Shown here: positions 1-7,927 of the stretch, in pieces
Layout: the number at the start of each line of letters is the position of its first letter
How positions within the stretch are numbered: the first letter of the stretch is position 1
Assembly (NCBI GenBank): GCA_016287245.1
Contig: JAEEWG010000003.1
Coordinates: 1-64,000 of the forward strand
Source: Clostridia bacterium
GTDB lineage: Bacteria > Bacillota > Clostridia > Saccharofermentanales > Saccharofermentanaceae
Direction of reading: 5' to 3'
DNA length: 64,000 nucleotides
Made by a program: the position numbers and the translations under genes
The notes under the pieces: model-generated
Databases searched by the model: none
What the model was told of the DNA's origin: nothing
The model's input: the letters and a program-made list of their open reading frames with translations, nothing else

Positions 1-273
1 GAGGGAGATCTTCGTCTTAGAGATCTCGGACTCGTCGATGACTTCCGCGTTCTTCAGGATCTCTTCGATCTCCATGATGCGGGCTTCGTTCTTCGCCTGT
101 GCATCTTTAGCTTCATCGTACTCGGAGTTCTCCGAAAGGTCGCCCTGGGCTCTTGCTTCTTTGAGCTGTTCTGCGATCTGTCCGGAGATGACGGTCTTTC
201 TCTCTTCGAGTTCATCCTGCAGACGCTTCATACCTTCGACGGTAAATTGGATCTTCTGATTCTCTTCTGCCAT
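1..273 (-). CDS. greA: Transcription elongation factor GreA (partial, N-terminal 91 residues)
   Basis: The gene runs off the left edge of the window, so only the N-terminal part is seen. GreA binds the secondary channel of RNA polymerase and stimulates cleavage of backtracked transcripts. The visible part is the antiparallel coiled coil: it starts MAEENQKIQFTVEGMKRL and carries the family hallmark GDLSENSEYDEAK, whose acidic residues at the coiled-coil tip hold the catalytic metal. The ATG at 271-273 is preceded by AAAAGGAGAC, a strong ribosome binding site. It lies 87 bp downstream of guaB on the same strand with no clear terminator between them, so co-transcription is possible. The function is well supported; the C-terminal FKBP-like domain cannot be checked here. 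Confidence 0.93.
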   Translation of the reverse strand, partial: MAEENQKIQFTVEGMKRLQDELEERKTVISGQIAEQLKEARAQGDLSENSEYDEAKDAQAKNEARIMEIEEILKNAEVIDESEISKTKISL

Positions 274-360
274 TGTTCTTGTCTCCTTTTATATATTCTA
301 AATGTTTTATCAGTGCTTTTCGCGCGGGACCGAAGCCAGACTCCGGTCGGATACCCAAAA

Positions 361-1866
361 TTAACGGGCGTCGTTGTTGTTCTTGGTGATGACGTCGTGT
401 GCGCCGCCCTCGACGATGGAGGTGGAGGATACGACAACGAGTCTTGCCTTCTCCTGCAGTTCCGGGATCGAGGAAGATCCGCAGGCACACATGGTGGCCT
501 TCATCTTCGCAAGGGAGCTGTCGAGGTTGTCCTTGAGTTTACCGGCATACGGTACATAGGAGTCGACGCCTTCTTCGAAAGCCATCTTGCCGCCCTTTCC
601 GCCGTCGTCATAACGCTGCCAGTTACGGGCACGGTTAGATCCTTCGCCCCAGTACTCTTTGACGTAGGAACCGTTGACCATGAGTTTTCTCGTCGGGCTC
701 TCGTCGAATCTTGCAAAATAACGGCCCAGCATGATGAAGTCGGAACCCATGGCAAGTGCCAGAGTCATGTGGTAGTCATGTACGATACCGCCGTCAGAGC
801 AAAGCGGGATGTAGTAGCCGGTCTTTTCGAAATACTCGTCACGTGCTTTTGCAACAGCGAGAACAGCGGAAGCCTGGCCGCAGCCGATACCTTTCTGCTC
901 ACGGGTGATACAGATGGAACCGCCGCCGATACCGATCTTGATGAAGTCGGCACCTGCGTCTGCCAGGTACTTAAAGCCTTCTGCGTCGACAACGTTACCT
1001 GCGCCGACGATGACGTCCGGATAGTTCTGCTTGATCCATGTAAGGGCACGGGACTGCCATACGGAGAATCCGTCGGAAGAGTCGAGGCAGAGAGCGTCTG
1101 CGCCTGCTTCGATAAGAGCCGGAACTCTTTCTTCGTAGTCTCTGGTGTTGATACCGGCACCGACGATGAGACGCTTGTCGTCATCTAAGAGCTCGAGCGG
1201 ATTTGCCTTATGGAATTCATAGTCTTTTCTGAATACGAGACCGACGAGGCAGTCATTCTCGTCGACGATCGGGAGCTGGTTAAGCTTATGGTCCCAGATG
1301 ATGTCGTTGGCTTCTTTGAGGGTAGTTCCTTCTCTTGCCACGATGAGCTTTTCAAAAGGAGTCATGAACTCGGAGACCTTAGTCTGCGGGTCCATACGTG
1401 TGACACGGTAGTCACGGGAGGTAACGATACCGAGAAGCTTTCCGTCGGACTTGCCGTTCTCGGTTACCGGGAATGTACCGTGGTTGGTCTTTTCGCGAAG
1501 CTCGACGACCTCTTCCATGGTGTTGTCCGGGGTAAGGTTACTGTCAGAAACAACGATTCCGGCTTTATACTTCTTTACTTTCCGGATCATCTCGCACTGG
1601 GACTCAATGGTCTGAGACTGGAAAACAAAGGACATACCGCCGGAACGAGCGAGGGCAATGGCCATACCGTCATCGGAAACGGCCTGCATGACTGCGGAAA
1701 CCAAAGGGATATTGATCTTGAGCCTGGATTCTTCCTGTCCTTTCCGATACTTCGCGATAGGGGCCGAAAGATCCACCTGATCAGGTGTGTTCTTCTCCGT
1801 TGTGAGGTTCGGGACCAGTAAATACTCGCTAAATGTACGTGATTCTTGCTCAAAGATCTTCGCCAT
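361..1866 (-). CDS. guaB: IMP dehydrogenase
   Basis: Catalyses the NAD-dependent oxidation of IMP to XMP, the committed step of GMP synthesis, in the cytosol. The 501-residue protein has the family's usual length: a TIM-barrel core interrupted by a pair of CBS domains at about residues 105-220. The catalytic loop [11 protein letters not shown] puts the nucleophile at Cys319, and the flap is visible near [12 protein letters not shown]. The [19 protein letters not shown] loop resembles the subgroup shared by some anaerobes and eukaryotes rather than the E. coli type; this is a judgement from pattern only. The start is set by AAAGGGAGGATTTC just upstream. An extended -10 promoter lies in front. 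I saw no purine riboswitch in the leader. Confidence 0.95.
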   Translation of the reverse strand: MAKIFEQESRTFSEYLLVPNLTTEKNTPDQVDLSAPIAKYRKGQEESRLKINIPLVSAVMQAVSDDGMAIALARSGGMSFVFQSQTIESQCEMIRKVKKYKAGIVVSDSNLTPDNTMEEVVELREKTNHGTFPVTENGKSDGKLLGIVTSRDYRVTRMDPQTKVSEFMTPFEKLIVAREGTTLKEANDIIWDHKLNQLPIVDENDCLVGLVFRKDYEFHKANPLELLDDDKRLIVGAGINTRDYEERVPALIEAGADALCLDSSDGFSVWQSRALTWIKQNYPDVIVGAGNVVDAEGFKYLADAGADFIKIGIGGGSICITREQKGIGCGQASAVLAVAKARDEYFEKTGYYIPLCSDGGIVHDYHMTLALAMGSDFIMLGRYFARFDESPTRKLMVNGSYVKEYWGEGSNRARNWQRYDDGGKGGKMAFEEGVDSYVPYAGKLKDNLDSSLAKMKATMCACGSSSIPELQEKARLVVVSSTSIVEGGAHDVITKNNNDAR

Positions 1867-1919
1867 AAATTGAAATCCTCCCTTTGTATATATGATTACT
1901 CTAGAAAATATTTCATTAA

Positions 1920-1928
1920 ATCATACCA
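1920..1928 (-). promoter_or_regulatory. Extended -10 promoter for guaB
   Basis: On the minus strand the sequence TGGTATGAT gives a TG-N-TATGAT extended -10 element about 55 bp upstream of the guaB start codon. No good -35 box stands 16-18 bp upstream, which is normal for extended -10 promoters. Confidence 0.5.
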
Positions 1929-2097
1929 TACATAGGGAGGATTTTGGAAGTTTTTTATATTAACTATTTCCACATTTTTCGGTCTTACAAGCCACCACTC
2001 ATCGTGCAAGTGTCAACGCCTTTGCAATTGACTTCGGATGCGGGAAGCTGTGGGGCATTCCCCGTTTCCTTTCGAAAAGACCCGAAACCCGTGGAGT

Positions 2098-2781
2098 TTA
2101 CTTTTTCTTCTTGTCTTCGCTGATGTTGATCTTCAGAAGACCAAGTGCCAGGGACACACCGATCAGGATCACAGCGGTGATCGCAGCTTCTACGAGAAGG
2201 AACGTGCCGTTATAGATGATGGAATATACCCACGGATTCTGGTCTCCCGCATATTCGCTCCAGAAGATGACGCCGGAAAGAACATGGGAAACAAGACGCA
2301 GCAGGAAGCATACGAATACGGCCACGCCGATGCGCCAGAACGGAATGAGCTTTAATCTCTTCAGCGGGTTTTTCACCTCGATACGTTTCTTTTCAGAAGC
2401 GGCGAAGATGCCCGAAAGGCCGATGGCGGTAAAAGCAACGATATAGTCGAGCATGACCTGCGGGAAATTGATGAGTGTTCCGCCGATGAGCTCGAGAAGG
2501 CTGAATGCAAAAGAAACGCAAAGGCCTCTTTTCAAGCCGAAGCAAAGGCAGAAGAAGATGATCGGCAGCATGGAAGCCGGTGTGACCGATCCACCCTGTG
2601 GCATCTTAAAAAGCTCGATACGGGACAGCATGAAGCTTAAAGCGAGACAGATACCGCCGGCGGCCACACTCAGGATCATCTCACGGCGCTTGGCCGCTTC
2701 CTGGGTCTTCTTCATTTTCAGTTCAGCTTCCGCCGCCTGGGCGTCCTGCTCAACCTTGGAAATAACATCTTTTCTAGACAT
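2098..2781 (-). CDS. thiT: Thiamine transporter substrate-binding subunit ThiT
   Basis: Membrane S-component that binds thiamine and works with the shared ECF module (EcfA, EcfA', EcfT), which is not encoded here. The 227-residue protein has a charged cytoplasmic N-terminus of about 35 residues, then roughly six hydrophobic segments, and ends in a basic tail. The segment GGSVTPASMLPIIFF and the later LDYIVAFTAIGLSG are typical of the ThiT/YuaJ family. The TPP riboswitch directly upstream independently supports a thiamine role. A ribosome binding site GAGGGAGGAG precedes the ATG. The N-terminal extension is somewhat longer than in well-studied ThiT proteins. Confidence 0.9.
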   Translation of the reverse strand: MSRKDVISKVEQDAQAAEAELKMKKTQEAAKRREMILSVAAGGICLALSFMLSRIELFKMPQGGSVTPASMLPIIFFCLCFGLKRGLCVSFAFSLLELIGGTLINFPQVMLDYIVAFTAIGLSGIFAASEKKRIEVKNPLKRLKLIPFWRIGVAVFVCFLLRLVSHVLSGVIFWSEYAGDQNPWVYSIIYNGTFLLVEAAITAVILIGVSLALGLLKINISEDKKKK

Positions 2782-2845
2782 AACAAAATACTCCTCCCTC
2801 GTTCCGGCACAGGAAGAAAGGAGAAGCCTTATGACTTCACTTTAT

Positions 2846-2942
2846 GTTCCCTCCGCCGGCATTATCCGGTTCAGGTCAAGGGTCGACGGGAAGCATCCCG
2901 TCCTCTCAGCCAGCTCAGTATGCCAGCTCCCCGAAATCCGAT
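2846..2942 (-). promoter_or_regulatory. TPP riboswitch (THI element) upstream of thiT
   Basis: On the minus strand the leader contains the conserved THI-box blocks in order: GGGGAGCTGGCATACTGAGC, then GCTGAGAGG, a variable GACGGGATGCTTCCCGTC hairpin, then ACCTGAACCGGATAATGCC and a closing GGAGGGA arm. These correspond to the pyrimidine- and pyrophosphate-sensing helices of the TPP aptamer. No intrinsic terminator with a U-run follows before the thiT start; a TTCTCCTTTC stretch could mask the GAGGGAGGAG ribosome binding site, so translational control is the likelier mode (inference). Confidence 0.93.
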
Positions 2943-2950
2943 TTGCCGTC

Positions 2951-2979
2951 ATTCTAGCATGATGAAGTCCATCGTGCAA
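2951..2979 (-). promoter_or_regulatory. Promoter for the TPP riboswitch-thiT transcript
   Basis: Minus-strand TTGCAC and TAGAAT are separated by exactly 17 bp, and the -10 box ends about 10 bp before the aptamer, so the transcript would begin at the riboswitch. Confidence 0.7.
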
Positions 2980-2993
2980 GATTATTCCGTTTT

Positions 2994-4016
2994 TTATTCA
3001 TAGTCTTCGGAATGTGGGGTTCTTCCGATCAGTTTCTGCCATTCATTATCACTGATGATATCCCGGAATTTGTCGATCTCGGCGGAATATTTCTCCGGAG
3101 CGGCATCGTAGCCCATGACGTGGGCGGCGCCTTCGATAAGGCAAATGCGCTTCGGTGAACGGATGCGGTTATAGATATTATCACTCATGTAGGAAGGGAC
3201 CAGTTCGTCCGCTGTTCCATGGAAAAGAAGCACCGGCACCGGGATGCGGGATGCGATCGAAGCCGGAGAGGCCTTTTCGATCGGGAAACCGAAGCGCTTC
3301 AAGACGACATGACGCACGAGCATCAGGAAAGGCCGAAGCTGCATGCGGTATTTTCTCTGGGCCAGATAGGCGATCTGGGTGTCGAGCGAATCAAAGGAAC
3401 TGTCAGCGATGACGCCGGTCAGTGTGTTCGGGGCGATCCCCGAGCCGGCTGTCATGAGGGCACATGCGGCACCCATGGATCTTCCGTGAAGGATGATCTT
3501 CAGTCCCTGCCCGAGGCGGGATTCGAGATACTGCATCCACATCGCGATGTCCTGACTGTCGAAAAGCCCGTATCCGACGAAGTTTCCTTCGCTCATGCCG
3601 TGGGCGCGGAGGTGCGGGATCAGGATGTGGCAGTCTCTTTTCTCGAGGTGGAGCTGGGCATAGGCCGCCATTACGGACGGCGCATCGTTATATCCGTGGA
3701 TCAGGATCACGACGTCTTTGGTCGTCTTTTTCGCGGCGGGGATATAGTAGGCATAGAGTTTGATGCCGTCAAAAGCCGTCATCTGCCAGTCGAGAACATT
3801 CATACGGTTGCTGTAAAACCAGTTCTTTCCCCGTCCGAAGATCGTGCTCTGGTCGATGGAAAGCGGAGATTTATCGTAAGCGGGGCGCGGGGCCGGGCGG
3901 CCGAAGAAACGGTAGGCGACGCGGACAGCATAGGAATAGATGAGAAGCCAGGTAAGACCGGCAACGATCAGGAGCAGACCTACAATGATCAGTGCAAGAA
4001 TCACTCCATCTGGCAT
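2994..4016 (-). CDS. Membrane-anchored alpha/beta hydrolase
   Basis: A serine hydrolase of the BEM46/lysophospholipase-like group with an N-terminal transmembrane anchor (residues about 5-30) followed by the alpha/beta fold. The oxyanion segment LIHGYND, the nucleophile elbow GRSMG (Ser180), the acid in HGTADELVP (Asp270) and the histidine in GAAHVMGY (His299) form a complete triad, so it should be active. Its substrate is unknown; esterase or peptidase activity on envelope or imported small molecules is plausible. The start is supported by AAAGGAGGAAC. It stands alone on the minus strand, just upstream of the thiT promoter, with no clear terminator of its own. Confidence 0.85.
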   Translation of the reverse strand: MPDGVILALIIVGLLLIVAGLTWLLIYSYAVRVAYRFFGRPAPRPAYDKSPLSIDQSTIFGRGKNWFYSNRMNVLDWQMTAFDGIKLYAYYIPAAKKTTKDVVILIHGYNDAPSVMAAYAQLHLEKRDCHILIPHLRAHGMSEGNFVGYGLFDSQDIAMWMQYLESRLGQGLKIILHGRSMGAACALMTAGSGIAPNTLTGVIADSSFDSLDTQIAYLAQRKYRMQLRPFLMLVRHVVLKRFGFPIEKASPASIASRIPVPVLLFHGTADELVPSYMSDNIYNRIRSPKRICLIEGAAHVMGYDAAPEKYSAEIDKFRDIISDNEWQKLIGRTPHSEDYE

Positions 4017-4094
4017 GCCCGTTCCTCCTTTCGCTTCGCCTAAATACCTATACTAATTGTACGGCGGCATTTTATCGTTCGTGTTACAGGGATG

Positions 4095-5327
4095 TTAGGT
4101 TTGTGGGATAGAAAGATATTCGGCGCCGTTTTCGGTCAGGAGGACGTCGTCCTCGACGCGGAAGCCGAAGCCCCACTCGGGGATGTAGATCCCCGGCTCG
4201 ACAGCGAATACCATACCCGGTACGAAGATCATGTCACGGTCACAGATGTCATGGACATCAAGTCCCATATGGTGAAGTGTGTTATGCCAGTAGTAGCGTT
4301 TGCAGGCAGAAAGGGCGTCGGGCTCGCTTTTGCCGATCACGCCGAGTTCCCGAAGACCTGCGGCCGCCGTCTTTCTCGTCTCGTTATTGACCGACTCGAT
4401 GGTCGCGCCCGAATGGATCGCAGAGAGCGCCGTCTTCTTGCATTCCGTTATCAGATCGAAAAGCGCCTGCTGGCGGCCGTCTCTTTTGCCGTTCACGGCA
4501 TAGGCACGGGAAATATCGGAGCAGTAGCCGCCGGCACGTGCTCCCGTATCGATCTGGATCATCTCCCCGTCGGAGACGATATCCTTCGGCGTCGGATAAT
4601 GAAGGCACAAGGTATTCTTCCCGCCTGCCACGATCGTCGAAAAAGACTGGAAGAGGGATCCTCTCTTGACCATCTCGCACTCCAGTATCGCCAGGGCCTC
4701 GCACTCTCTCATGCCTGGGCGGAGATTCTCCTTCAAGACCTGGAGAGATTCCTCCGTCACTTTGACCGCTGTGCGGATCGCTTCGATCTCGAGAGGGCTC
4801 TTTACCATGCGTAACAGTGTTACAAACCCTGAAATATCAGTCGCTGAGTCGAATCTGTCCGTCCGGGCCAGTTCCTGCTCGAGGCGGGCTCTTTCGTGTG
4901 AATGATCGGTCTCATCCCAGGCGATCTTCATGGATCCCGAGAGGATCTCATCGACATCGTACTTCAGCGAATCGAGCATGCGGATGTCGGAAATGCCCGA
5001 GATCTCCGAAGCCTCCTGCGGAGAAAGACGCTTACCGGTCCACTTCTCCTTTTCCGGCTCCCGGGGATAGATATAAAGACGGGTCTTGACCGGTTCTTTT
5101 GCATCGGACTTGATGAGCATCAGGACCGACTCTTCCTGCTCAATCCCGCAGAAATAGAAGAATGTGCGGTTCGGCAGGAACGGGTACGACTCATCGTGAG
5201 AGGCCAAAGGCGCCTTCCCTGCAAAAAGAATCACCGCCGTGTTCTGCTCCAGTTTCAGGGCAAGATTATTGCGGCGGTGGACATATTCGCTCGAAGGAAT
5301 ACTGTAATTTGTGACATCAGTAAACAT
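4095..5327 (-). CDS. Xaa-Pro aminopeptidase (M24 family)
   Basis: A dimetal peptidase that removes an N-terminal residue preceding proline. At 410 residues it has the usual length, with an aminopeptidase P N-terminal domain (residues 10-150, including NRTFFYFCG) and a pita-bread catalytic domain. All five metal ligands are visible: Asp in MIQIDTGA, Asp in YCSDISRAY, His in HHMGLDVHD, Glu in FAVEPGIY and Glu in FRVEDDVLL. It overlaps the upstream acetyltransferase gene by 1 bp (TGATG), so the two are translationally coupled and form an operon. PepP rather than PepQ is suggested by the N-terminal domain. Confidence 0.93.
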   Translation of the reverse strand: MFTDVTNYSIPSSEYVHRRNNLALKLEQNTAVILFAGKAPLASHDESYPFLPNRTFFYFCGIEQEESVLMLIKSDAKEPVKTRLYIYPREPEKEKWTGKRLSPQEASEISGISDIRMLDSLKYDVDEILSGSMKIAWDETDHSHERARLEQELARTDRFDSATDISGFVTLLRMVKSPLEIEAIRTAVKVTEESLQVLKENLRPGMRECEALAILECEMVKRGSLFQSFSTIVAGGKNTLCLHYPTPKDIVSDGEMIQIDTGARAGGYCSDISRAYAVNGKRDGRQQALFDLITECKKTALSAIHSGATIESVNNETRKTAAAGLRELGVIGKSEPDALSACKRYYWHNTLHHMGLDVHDICDRDMIFVPGMVFAVEPGIYIPEWGFGFRVEDDVLLTENGAEYLSIPQT

Positions 5328-5977
5328 CAGGCATCTCCTGAACGGACGTTATACTCGTCAAAGAGGATGGTGTTGTTGATGTAGCCCAGTGTGGCGCCCG
5401 GAGACTGACGGATGAGGCCCGGGTTGCCGATCACGATGGAGTTGTCCGGCACGTCGAAGTTGACATAGGCGCCGGGGGCGATCAGAACATTATTTCCGAT
5501 GTTGATATGGCCGACGATCACGGCATTTGCGCCGATCCAGACGTAGTTTCCGATATTCGGGGAACCCTTTCTGGAGCCGCGGAACTGGGTGCCGATGACG
5601 ACGCCGGTAGAGATGTTGACGTTATTGCCGATGACGGACTTCGGATGGATGATGATGCGGCCGAAATGCGCGATATAAAAGCCTTTATCGATCTTCGTCT
5701 CATAAGGGATCTGGAAGTGGTACTTCCTGGACTTGCGGTCTAAGGCCTTACTGCACAGATACAGGCATACTTTATGGAAATAGTATTTGAGGTCGCGGAT
5801 CTTCGTCTGCGTCTTCAGATAGTGGTAACTGCAGTGACGCATATTGCTGATGTAATGGAATTCCGGGCTGGTCATCATCTCTTCGATGTACGTAAAAAAG
5901 ACGTTTTTATGACGCTTCGTATTGCCCGTATAACGGAAAAGATCACTATAAATAATGTCTTTTAATTCGTCTGTCAT
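5327..5977 (-). CDS. Serine acetyltransferase-like hexapeptide transferase
   Basis: An acyltransferase of the left-handed beta-helix family. The 216-residue protein has an alpha-helical N-terminal domain (1-105), then hexapeptide repeats beginning at about residue 110 (IAHFGRIIIHPKSVIG, VNISTGVVIG, NIGNYVWIGANAVIVG, NIGNNVLIAPGAYV). The pattern GFYIAHFGRIIIHP is CysE-like, where the histidine-containing coil binds serine and acetyl-CoA, but the short N-terminal domain also fits CapG/WbbJ-type sugar acetyltransferases. It is the first gene of a two-gene operon with the Xaa-Pro peptidase. Substrate assignment is uncertain. Confidence 0.75.
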   Translation of the reverse strand: MTDELKDIIYSDLFRYTGNTKRHKNVFFTYIEEMMTSPEFHYISNMRHCSYHYLKTQTKIRDLKYYFHKVCLYLCSKALDRKSRKYHFQIPYETKIDKGFYIAHFGRIIIHPKSVIGNNVNISTGVVIGTQFRGSRKGSPNIGNYVWIGANAVIVGHINIGNNVLIAPGAYVNFDVPDNSIVIGNPGLIRQSPGATLGYINNTILFDEYNVRSGDA

Positions 5978-6080
5978 CTTCTATACTACTCCATCACTTC
6001 ATCTCTTAAAATATGTTACCTCTTTTTGCGATTTTCATCAATAAAGAAACTGACTCGTACACAAAAAATATACAATTGCC

Positions 6081-6109
6081 TTGACGGACGAGCCCCCTAC
6101 TTTTATAAT
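6081..6109 (+). promoter_or_regulatory. Promoter of tRNA-Ser(CGA)
   Basis: TTGACG and a consensus TATAAT are separated by 17 bp. Transcription would begin about 35 bp before the mature tRNA. Confidence 0.8.
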
Positions 6110-6152
6110 CGAATAGCATTTGCACGGTGTTTTTCCCGCATCTGCATCATAT

Positions 6153-6243
6153 GGAGACGTATCGAAGTGGTCATAACGGGGCGCACTCGAAATGCGTTAG
6201 CCGGTTTTTCGGCTCGAGGGTTCGAATCCCTCCGTCTCCGCCA
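6153..6243 (+). tRNA. tRNA-Ser (anticodon CGA)
   Basis: A class II tRNA with a long variable arm. The acceptor arms GGAGACG and CGTCTCC pair, the anticodon loop is CTCGAAA, the variable arm is GCCGGTTTTTCGGC, the T arm is GAGGGTTCGAATCCCTC, and the 3' CCA is encoded. It reads UCG serine codons. It has its own promoter and terminator and is monocistronic. Confidence 0.95.
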
Positions 6244-6254
6244 GATTTCATGAA

Positions 6255-6304
6255 GTTACCCCCATTTTTTGTACAGCGATGTACGAAGATGGGGGTACTT
6301 TTAT
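6255..6304 (+). terminator. Terminator after tRNA-Ser(CGA)
   Basis: A hairpin with arms GTTACCCCCAT and ATGGGGGTAC, strengthened by inner GTAC pairing, followed by TTTTAT. It ends the tRNA transcript. Confidence 0.8.
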
Positions 6305-6413
6305 AAGCTCTTGTGGCATGATGTGGATCAAGAAAACACTGTACAGAAAAACGGGTAAATAACATGATGAAGGCGCTGTCTCAAAACAAAGAAAGATCTG
6401 CCCCGACACCGAT

Positions 6414-6710
6414 CTGCCGTATAAAAATGGGATTTCTGAAATTATACGGCAGGCCAGACAGCGAGTTGCCGTATAAAAATGGAAACGTGTATTGTGTACG
6501 GCAGTTTCAGGGAGATTTTCCGTATGAAATGAGAAAACTTAAATCTATACGGCAGTTGGGAAAGAAAGTTGCCGTATGAAATCGGAAAAGTGCTTTTCGT
6601 ACGGCAAAAGAAAGAAAAATTGCCGTATGAAATGAGAAATCCTAAATCCATACGGCAGTTGGCGGATTTGGCTGCCGTATGAAATCGGATTTTGCAGATT
6701 TTTACGGCAG
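6414..6710. repeat. Six phased 39-bp dyads (alternating TGCCGTA/TACGGCA array)
   Basis: Six 39-bp units start at 6414, 6466, 6517, 6569, 6620 and 6672, so the step is 52, 51, 52, 51, 52 bp. Each begins CTGCCGTAT or TTGCCGTAT (unit 3 TTTCCGTAT) and ends ATACGGCAG or a close variant, with 12-13 bp between units. The result is twelve heptamers in alternating orientation whose centres are about 30 and 21 bp apart, near three and two helical turns. Units 3 and 5 share TATGAAATGAGAAA, units 4 and 6 share TATGAAATCGGA, and units 1 and 2 share TATAAAAATGG. It could be a protein-binding array or a string of RNA hairpins. No convincing gene lies in it, and the flanks 6305-6413 and 6711-6850 hold nothing else I recognise. 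Confidence 0.85.
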
Positions 6711-6850
6711 ATCGATGCTTCCTGGCATCTGCATGATTTAGAGCGCTCTATTTCTCAATACTGCACGGCTATTCAAATAGACAAATGATTTTTATTTTTC
6801 TAGAATTATGGGCGAGGAGAAAACGTAGGGATATATGAAAGGAGAGGCTT

Positions 6851-7744
6851 ATGAAAAAGAAATCGATCATGGCTGTTCTGCTCGCAATGAGCATGATTGC
6901 TTGTGTTGCCTGCAGTTCAAAAAAAGAGGAGACAAAATCGAAGAAGCAGAAAAAGAGTGACAAAGAGTCCGCCGTAACTCTCGAGGATGAAGACGAGGAG
7001 TCCGAGAAGACCAAGACGACAAGGAAGCAGAAAGCGACGGAGAGCGAAAAGGAGGCTTCCACAACGGAAGCGACCGAGCCGGAGAAAGAAACAGAGAAAG
7101 AAACCGAGGCGGAAAAAGAAACGGAAACGAAAACGGAAGAAACGATGCCTGCCAATCCGGCCAATCTTCAGTTTATCAGAGATGAATCGGTGCGTCCCCA
7201 CATTTCCGGGCCGCAAAAATATGCGGTCGGAGATTATGTCGAACGTGACCGGACAGAGTATACAGTTGAAAGAATTGTCGGGATCCGGGACGGTGAGGTG
7301 ATTACAAATTACAACGTCAGCAACCGCTGCAAGATCTTAAGCGACACACAAACTTATTATGAAATTTTACCCACCGGCGGCTCTCTGTACTTTAACGGAA
7401 GCTTCGATTTCCATGGCACACAATTCCAGTATGAACTGAGACTCTCTCCGCATATCAGCGATGTCGTACAATTTCAGAGAAAAACAGGCATCTTCGACAT
7501 TGTACCGGAAGATGGCCTGGGGATATATGATATTTATAAAATGACAATAAGTGATTGTGTGGATGAGAATTTAAACTGTTATCTGGTCAAGTATCTGGAC
7601 GAAGCAGGCATAACTCCGGAATCCCTTAGGGAAAAACCGAAACAGATTGCCAAAGTAATAACGAAAGTTTCTGATGCTATGTATTTCAAGACTGGTGATC
7701 TGGCCTTCGTGGTTTGCGGTTATGAGATTAAGATCACCGGATGA
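6851..7744 (+). CDS. Lipoprotein with charged Glu/Lys/Thr linker, function unknown
   Basis: A 297-residue predicted lipoprotein. Residues 1-20 are a signal peptide ending in a CVAC lipobox with the lipidated cysteine at position 21. A highly charged, low-complexity segment (about 22-100), rich in KE, KT and ETE repeats, follows and probably extends the protein through the cell wall. The globular C-terminal part (105-297) has no motif I recognise; it contains YAVGDYVERDRTEYTVERIVG and looks mostly beta. AAAGGAGAGGCTT precedes the ATG and a terminator follows, so it is a single-gene unit. A similar architecture is seen in other lipoproteins of this window but without sequence identity in the globular part. 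Confidence 0.7.
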   Translation: MKKKSIMAVLLAMSMIACVACSSKKEETKSKKQKKSDKESAVTLEDEDEESEKTKTTRKQKATESEKEASTTEATEPEKETEKETEAEKETETKTEETMPANPANLQFIRDESVRPHISGPQKYAVGDYVERDRTEYTVERIVGIRDGEVITNYNVSNRCKILSDTQTYYEILPTGGSLYFNGSFDFHGTQFQYELRLSPHISDVVQFQRKTGIFDIVPEDGLGIYDIYKMTISDCVDENLNCYLVKYLDEAGITPESLREKPKQIAKVITKVSDAMYFKTGDLAFVVCGYEIKITG

Positions 7745-7780
7745 TCAGTATGAAGAGACTCACTTAGACGGATGAAAGAA

Positions 7781-7823
7781 TCCTGAAAGCCTGAGACCAA
7801 TGGCTTTCAGGATTTTTCTTTTT
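7781..7823 (+). terminator. Terminator after the 6851 lipoprotein
   Basis: TCCTGAAAGCC and GGCTTTCAGGA form an 11-bp perfect stem followed by TTTTTCTTTTT. Confidence 0.9.
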
Positions 7824-7855
7824 CAAAAGATCCTTTAGATCCCCCCTCAGTATGC

Positions 7856-7905
7856 TATACTTGTACTGGCCAAGTGACATAGAGACTGTACGTGACACCC
7901 GTCAC
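7856..7905 (+). promoter_or_regulatory. -10 box and GTGAC-N4-GTCAC dyad before serine hydrolase A
   Basis: A TATACT -10 box (7856-7861) in the context ATGCTATACTTGT is followed about 30 bp later by the dyad GTGAC-ACCC-GTCAC (7892-7905). The same ATGCTATACTTGT block and a TACGTGACA..GTCACACCG dyad occur before the paralogous gene at 21605, so the leader was duplicated with the gene or is a shared regulatory signal. The -35 region here is weak. Confidence 0.55.
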
Positions 7906-7927
7906 ACCGCATATAGGAGGATCAACC

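Noticed and set aside
1867..2097. Purine or other riboswitch before guaB
   Set aside because: No conserved aptamer blocks could be found; only a promoter-like extended -10 box is visible.
6364..6651. Short open frames through the dyad array on both strands
   Set aside because: They follow from the repeat period and lack a ribosome binding site; their predicted peptides only repeat the translated heptamers.
6414..6710. Six-unit repeat read as a CRISPR array
   Set aside because: There is no constant direct repeat of 24-40 bp with unique spacers; the conserved parts are short and occur in both orientations, and no cas gene is near.
7892..7927. Upstream GTG start of serine hydrolase A
   Set aside because: It lies inside the dyad shared with the paralogue and has no ribosome binding site; the GTG at 7928 aligns with the start of the paralogue.
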